Source of the DNA: Cubamyces lactineus
Taxonomy: Eukaryota > Basidiomycota > Agaricomycetes > Polyporales > Polyporaceae
Direction: 5' to 3'
Length of the DNA: 64,000 bases
NCBI GenBank assembly: GCA_022376465.1
Contig: JACDTU010000031.1
Location: 62,001 to 126,000 of the forward strand
Shown here: one piece after another, positions 58,607-64,000 of the stretch
Numbering within the stretch: the stretch's first letter is position 1
Layout of the letters: each line of letters opens with the position of its first letter
Notes under the pieces: model-generated
What the model was told of the DNA's origin: nothing
Database searches by the model: none
Seen by the model: the letters and a program-made list of their open reading frames with translations, nothing else
Translations under genes and position numbers: made by a program

Positions 58607-59406
58607 AAGTGAAGGTGCAGGAAGACAATTGGCGGAGAAAAGTCAGTATTCTAAGCAGCGTAAGCCTCAGGTGTGGTTGTGAACGCTCTCATCAAGCATG
58701 TGTCTTGCGGTGGTGGCGGAGGGAACGCCGTGGTAGCGGAACGCTCGGTGGATTAGCGCTCTCAGCTCGGCACGGCTGCACTGAGTTCCCTATTTGGCAA
58801 GTCTAGTAATGACCCAGCTTTACGGAGTAACACGCAGTGTGAAGTCAGGATGTGGGCGCACACCCGCCGCTTGCTGCGGAAATAACTAGCAAGCCTTTAT
58901 TGGTGGACAAAGTAGAACAACTTCTCGTATGCCTACGTGTCCACCGTTGGCAATGAAGGGCGGTGGCTGGACGGGCTTCTATTGACCCCCATTGCAATCA
59001 TGCGGGCAGTGGGTGAGGTTGTTGGCGCGCTTGGTAAAATCCTGGGAAAAGGGAAGGCTTGAAGCAGATAGCAGGGTCCCTGAGACTGGAGAGTGGATAA
59101 ATGTAGCTTGAGGGTCAGCGTGTTCGGCCGTCTTCGCCTGGGGTTAGGGTTCATGTAGTTGGATCTCCGATCTGTACACCGATCGAGCTCGATCCGGGAA
59201 GCATTTGCCTTTGCGGAGACTCTCCTCCACCAAATACTGCTTCGCCACACCCGACATCTGTGCTATTGGCACCAGCAGTCTGAAAAGCACTTCGAGAGGG
59301 CCTTGCTTGAGTACCAGCGGCTACTGCTACAACCTATACTTTGATTCGACCTCTTGGAAAACAAATCAGCATCCCATAACCACTGTGTTTTCATCGCCGC
59401 TGCGAC
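58607..59406. promoter_or_regulatory. divergent promoter region ATG29/YIH1
   Basis: 800 bases, no gene supported. GGGTTAGGGTT at 59141-59151 is a telomere-repeat-like box (telobox), a known site type for Myb-like factors (Tbf1/Teb1 in yeasts). It lies about 256 bases before the YIH1 start. Confidence 0.5.
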
Positions 59407-60843
59407 ATGACAACTACGCCGGAAACCATCGAAGACCTCATCGCACAGTTGTCGCTGGATCCCGACCCAGCTCGCGAAGCCATCGCGTCCGAACTTGGCG
59501 GTGCGCGCCCTTCATATCTGGCGACAGTTCGCAATTAGGCCTCATGCGACCTTGACCCTTCTGCTCGTGTACGGCGCTCTGTCGCAACGCTTGGTGGAAA
59601 CTTGGACGCGGGACCCAGTCCTACAGAGCATCTATGGCGAGGATTCCGTCAAGATCTGGAGATCACCTAGCCGGTCTGGTAGCCAATCTCCCGATCGCGA
59701 GGTGCAGAGCGTGAACGGTACCGAGCCCGGCACAATTCGATACGAGGTTACTCTCAGGTGTGTCGGTAAATTTGCATGCATCACGTTTATTCTAATGAGC
59801 GGGAAATAGCATCGAGGCTCCTCCTTCAGACGACGGTGAAGAATCCTCGCATCAAATCATCGTCCTTGTCTCCTTGCCTCCGACATACCCTGCCTCATCC
59901 CCACCACAACTTCAGCTACTATCGCGATACATCGGGCCGTACGGTGTCGACGCACCACTATTCGGAATGGTATTGCGCACGTTTATATCCAGAGGGGCTG
60001 TCGAATGGACGCCAGATAGCGTCTGCGTCTTCGATGGGCTGGAGTGGGTTAAGGAGCGGTGCGCAGAATGGTTGGGCGAGCGCATGAGCGAAAAGAAGAT
60101 AGGAGAGCTGATGCGCGAAGACGAAAAGGCAAGACCATCAGGTGCAGATGGAGAAAATGTTGTTTCGCCTGAGGGCGAGGGCAAGAGAAGCGCGAGGTCG
60201 GGTCAGGAACCACCGGACATACCAGCTACCATGCCACCCGGAATCACTATTACAGAGGCCGAACCCATCCTCGATCGCAAAAGCGCATTCGTCGGGCGTG
60301 CGTGTAGGATTACCGACCCTTCACAAGTACGTCCTTCCAACCCTCGTCTCAGAATATCTCACTCAGCTTCGCTTCAGGTCCCTCTGATCCTAGCACACCT
60401 CATGTCAGATCGTCGCATCGCTCGTGCTGCACACCCAATCATTAATGCATGGCGATGTCGGGTGGGCAATGTGTTGCACCAAGGTAAGACGTACGACTGC
60501 CCCTACGCGGTGGGGAACACTGACGCGGTAAGCAGACAACGACGATGACGGAGAGACTGCGGCGGGAGGCCGTCTCGCACATCTGCTACAAATACTGGTA
60601 AGCTCGTCTTCTCCAGTCCTCTATCTAAAGGCGGTCTATCAACTGTACGTTGGCACAACACAGGAAGTCGAGAACGTCCTCGTCGTGGTGACTCGATATT
60701 TTGGCGGTATCCACTTAGGCCCCGATCGATTCAAGCATATTAACCAGGCGGCGCGCAATGCCCTCGAGCTGGGTGGCTTCCTCGATGTACCAGATGAAGT
60801 CAACACAGGCAGACGTAAGGGGAAGGGGCACGCCAAACGATGA
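59407..60843 (+). CDS. YIH1: Yih1/IMPACT-type Gcn2 regulator
   Basis: Cytosolic protein that binds Gcn1 and so restrains the Gcn2 kinase. Start ATG 59407 (MTTTPETIEDLIAQLSLDPD). The N-terminal RWD domain runs through SIYGEDSVKIW, RYEVTLSIEAP, IIVLVSLPPTYPASSPPQLQ and FDGLEWVKERCAEWL. The C-terminal IMPACT domain: ILDRKSAFVGRACRITDPSQ, VPLILAHLMSDRRIARAAHP, DNDDDGETAAGGRLAHLLQI, ENVLVVVTRYFGGIHLGPDR and FKHINQAARNALELGG. It ends KGKGHAKR*. The first splice junction (near 59515-59630) is not certain; ACA|GT...CAG|AGC keeps the frame. Confidence 0.92.
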
Positions 60844-60974
60844 TACATTTGTGCAGTAACACGCTCTCTGGCCGAGCTGCTCAAAGGACAGACTGTACAT
60901 GCTCTATTCTACATCACATTATCCGCTAATACAGTATGAAGAAGTCCACAGTCCATGATCGCGATACCTCACAG

Positions 60975-63900
60975 TCACTCGGTCCTTCTCCGCTGTACTG
61001 CACGATCTTCGCCTCGGCTCTGTTCTCCGTCGTCATGTTCATCTCGTTTCCTGCGTACACTCTTCCTGATCTCCCACTGTTTTGAACCTGGATTGCTAGC
61101 GTATGCCGCAGCGAGAGACTGTTGCAGCTCGCGCAGCAGCAGGCGTTCGTCTTTCGTCCAGTGGTAGCTCTCCACCGCGATCCTGTGTTCGCACGTCAGT
61201 CCGAGAACCGGTCAGTAGCCGAGGTAAGCACGATGAAATACTGCGCACGTACATGACTTCAATACGGAAGACGAACCCGGCAACGGACTGGAGCCAGGCA
61301 AACTTGAACTCTCTCGAGTATCCGAGGTACTGGATCTCGAGTTTCTGCGTCTTGATGAACTTGCGCATCTCCTCACGTGTCGCCTCGTATCCGGGGAAAT
61401 TGCGAATCGGCTTTGCTTCAGTCGACCAGTACCCCCACGGTGTCTCGAAGTCGATGACGTTTTCCGCGTCGTGCAGTCGCTCGTAGAAATACAACTTCCG
61501 AGGAGGCCTGCCGATGCGCATTGGCGAGAGGCCGACTAGGTGGCTGGTGGTTATGAAGTGGAGTCCGTATACTGCATGGTTCGTTCGTGTAAGCTACAGC
61601 GAGGCGGTGGAGTCAGCGGGAACGAGCGCATGCTCACCGACGGTCGGAAGGAAATCCTCCTCCAAGTCGGCGTGCGAGCCCATCATCACGTCGCCGTCTC
61701 TATCCAAGTAGCGTGAAAAGTCCAGGTTAACAGCTTGGTCCATGAAGAAGCTTCGGCACTTCGTATCCTCTTCGATGGTCTGGAGCGTGCGAAAGCACAC
61801 GTCGTAGTCCATGTCGAGCACAGTGTGTCTGGTATCATGTCAAAGTCGGGTGCGTCAGCGATACGGCTAGTATACAGAGAAACTCGACTGACCGTCGCCA
61901 TCCCGGAAAGCTCTTGGTTTTGGAGACACGAGACATGACGTCCGTCTCCCATTCCTGCTCTTCAGGAGCGTAGATCTCGTGCACATACAGATCTGTCGGG
62001 ATGTTCGTATACTCCGTTTCCGGCTCATCCTCGTCAAAGGGGAAACAGTGAGGCGTTCCAAACGAGCTACTGCAGCAGACCGCTGCCGGATCGATTGTGT
62101 ACTGGAGGATCACACCCTCCGGCGTAAGCGCTTCAAACGCGAGGTCCTGGGTGCAGCTTCCGATCCACGGCACATCCTCGTCCGGGACGAAGCAGTAGAA
62201 CTTGTCGCGGTTGAAGTCGGCGAATTCCATCAACTTGTCCCATAAGTTGAGCAGGGCCCTCGCTCGCTGGATAGGCACAGGCGACTCCAGAGCGCGCTCT
62301 ACGTCACGAATGGAGAAGCCTATATGGAGTTTAACATGTGGAAGATGCGGATGTGTACAGGAATACACTGCAGGAGCACACACCTTCGATTAGCTTCACC
62401 AAGTGCGGCGATAACTCGATATACTGGACGGATGCCGTCGGCGTCAGCTCTACCTCAATCGACACGACCGTAGAAGGCTGTGAGGGGACCTACACCATCT
62501 GACATGTCGACACACATTGGCAGCCCGTCGTGTGTCCACGAATAAATATCCCACCGCACCGCACCCTCGGGGGTGACGTAGAGCTGGTGTGGCCTAACCG
62601 TATCGGAATGCATGTCGCCCAGGTCCTAATATGACATGAGCACTTGAGGCCCATCACGGATCCATACATGTGGAGGACGCACCGGTTTCAAAAATCCTTG
62701 CCTTGCTATGTACGAAAATGCGGACTAAGGAAAATGTTTATGCGCGAGTGAAGGCACAAGTAAAAGGATATCCCCACCTGCAGTTCCTTGGCCTGCACTC
62801 AATATTTAGGCTCGATGGCTCCTTCGCGTGCATCGGAAGTTGGGCTCACCACTTCGGCCGTCCACATGTACTTCTTGATCCCATGTACAGATTGTATGAA
62901 GTCCTCTATCGGCCTTTGATCTGTGATAATAGAAGATTGTCGTCATCAATGCGCCGTGTAAATGGTAGGGCTCGTGTCCACTTTGGGGCCTCACGCTCCC
63001 CCTCGGAGTTCATGAAGTGCGCTACGTACTCCCACGCCACGCCCGCATGAGCTTAGTGGGGGACGGGTTCAAGACGCACTCCACCAGAGGAATCACAGGC
63101 CTAGAAAGAAATAGGGCCCACCTTGTAACCCCTCGAGCACGACGAAGGCGTGTTCACAATCCGACCTCGAGAACCCTAAGATCTGGGCAACGTGGGGATG
63201 CCTACGAAGACAACGATCAGGACGTCCTAGATTTCCGGTACACCAGTACTCACATCGTCTTCTTCGAAAGCTCGATGGCTGCACGGAATCGTTCGTCCCG
63301 GCGCGGAAACTTTGCGACAATGACGGACTCCTTCGTGCTTCGGATTCGAGCCTGCCAACGCACTATGCGCTCGCTCTCCGGCACACCTTCTTCGTACGTA
63401 GCAGCCTCCTGAGAAGGGTCGAGCTCCCGCACCAGGCTGATTTCCTCCTTGCTGAATACCATCTACCGCAGCCTGTCAGAATTCCGGCGAGATGAGGAGA
63501 AGAGTACGACCTGCCATTCCGCCCTCTTGGCTCACGGTGACAGAGCGCATGAGCGTGATGATGTTCTCGTTCATCTGGGCAACCTCTTGCTTGATAGAGT
63601 TTTGGCGCTTGAGCATGGTATCTGCCACTCGGGTCGAATTCTCCGCATGCTGTACAAGATCAATTTGAGTAGTGGCGATCTGGTCGAGTCGCCCTTCCAC
63701 GGCTATAGAAGATTGGATCTGAGAGAATGTGATATCAGTAAATTGCAGAGCTATACGCGAGGGAGCGTCCTTACCCCGAACAAGCGACAGGCGTCGTCTA
63801 ACCGTCTGTGGAGTTCCGCGACTTGCTGCTTGACTTTGTCTTTTCGAACAATCAGCAGTATCTTCTCTCGTTTCCTTGACTGGCGTTTCATGAGGTTCTC

Positions 63901-64000
63901 AATGTCTTGTAGTGTGCTGTCGAGTTTATGAATGACCCGGGAGGATGAGAGGGTAACCGAAGTAGTTGCTCACCAGAGCAACGTCGCGAGATGTCTCTTG
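60975..64000 (-). CDS. MLKL-like helical bundle fused to a kinase-like domain (5' end outside window)
   Basis: The gene enters from the right edge, so the start is missing. The first exons seen give TLQDIENLMKRQSRKREKIL, AELHRRLDDACRLFG, IQSSIAVEGRLDQIATTQID and SIKQEVAQMNENIITLMRS. This amphipathic pattern is typical of the HeLo/MLKL N-terminal four-helix family. Then come IVRWQARIRSTKESVIVAKF (Lys like kinase beta-3), MHPHVAQILGFSRSDCEHAF-VVLE and AHAGVAWEYVAHFMNSEGER, a kinase N-lobe and hinge. DLGDMHSDTVRPHQLYVTPE-GAVRWDIYSWTH resembles a degenerate catalytic loop. The C-terminal half has no known domain (GFSIRDVERALESPVPIQRA, KFYCFVPDEDVPWIGSCTQD, RIGRPPRKLYFYERLHDAEN) and ends in a basic tail, stop at 60975. 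Several splice sites are inferred. Possible signalling or cell-death role (inference). Confidence 0.65.

Noticed and set aside
1..64000. CRISPR arrays, rRNA, LTR retrotransposons
   Set aside because: No spaced direct repeats, rRNA-like blocks, reverse transcriptase or integrase motifs, or paired LTR ends seen by eye.

Overview
The window reads as nuclear DNA of a filamentous basidiomycete. Genes are dense and split by many introns of roughly 50-65 bases with GT...AG ends. The coding regions are GC-rich, and several families are typical of Agaricomycetes (F-box proteins with a CPxC-rich tail, MYND-finger proteins, DUF7704, a sesquiterpene-synthase-type gene). Two secreted glyoxal oxidases point to a wood-decaying white-rot fungus, probably Polyporales; the order is inference. 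I see no rRNA, tRNA, CRISPR array or intact transposon.

Left part (1-29.6 kb) is the accessory-looking part. It holds an intact MYND-finger protein with a C-terminal membrane anchor (138-1577), an aryl-alcohol-dehydrogenase-type aldo-keto reductase (1982-3390) and an endonuclease IV/Apn1 gene (3586-5525, minus). The Apn1 gene carries an in-frame TAG where the family has Trp. Next come two tandem F-box/zinc-finger paralogues on the minus strand (6107-8821 and 11903-14568) around a different MYND protein (9896-11320). Two broken MYND-family pieces flank the first F-box gene. A DUF7704 membrane protein, a Ser/Pro-rich protein with a conserved basic tail, a polysaccharide deacetylase and a GABA/choline-type permease follow. 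Then come a charged protein with a degenerate neighbour copy and a frameshifted MYND pseudogene.

Middle part (30.3-50.8 kb) has a frameshifted class I terpene synthase, then glyoxal oxidase 1 (minus). It continues with a conserved protein of unknown role, an amino-acid permease divergent from a Zn2Cys6 regulator, the septation protein Cdc14 (SIN pathway), a fumarylacetoacetate-hydrolase-family enzyme, and glyoxal oxidase 2 (plus). The two oxidases are close paralogues in opposite orientation about 15 kb apart. Each has a TATA box 75-95 bases before its start and a secretion signal.

Right part (51-64 kb) is mostly housekeeping: an F-box/leucine-rich protein, SAGA subunit Spt3, the shuttle protease Ddi1, autophagy factor Atg29, and the Gcn2 inhibitor Yih1/IMPACT. 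The last gene runs off the right edge. It joins an MLKL-like helical N-terminus to a kinase-like domain and a long unknown C-terminus.

The most notable points are the Apn1 nonsense codon with an adjacent 8-base microexon, the local birth and decay of a MYND/'DYGF...HPDASP' family, the dead terpene synthase, and the helical-bundle/kinase-like protein at the edge.
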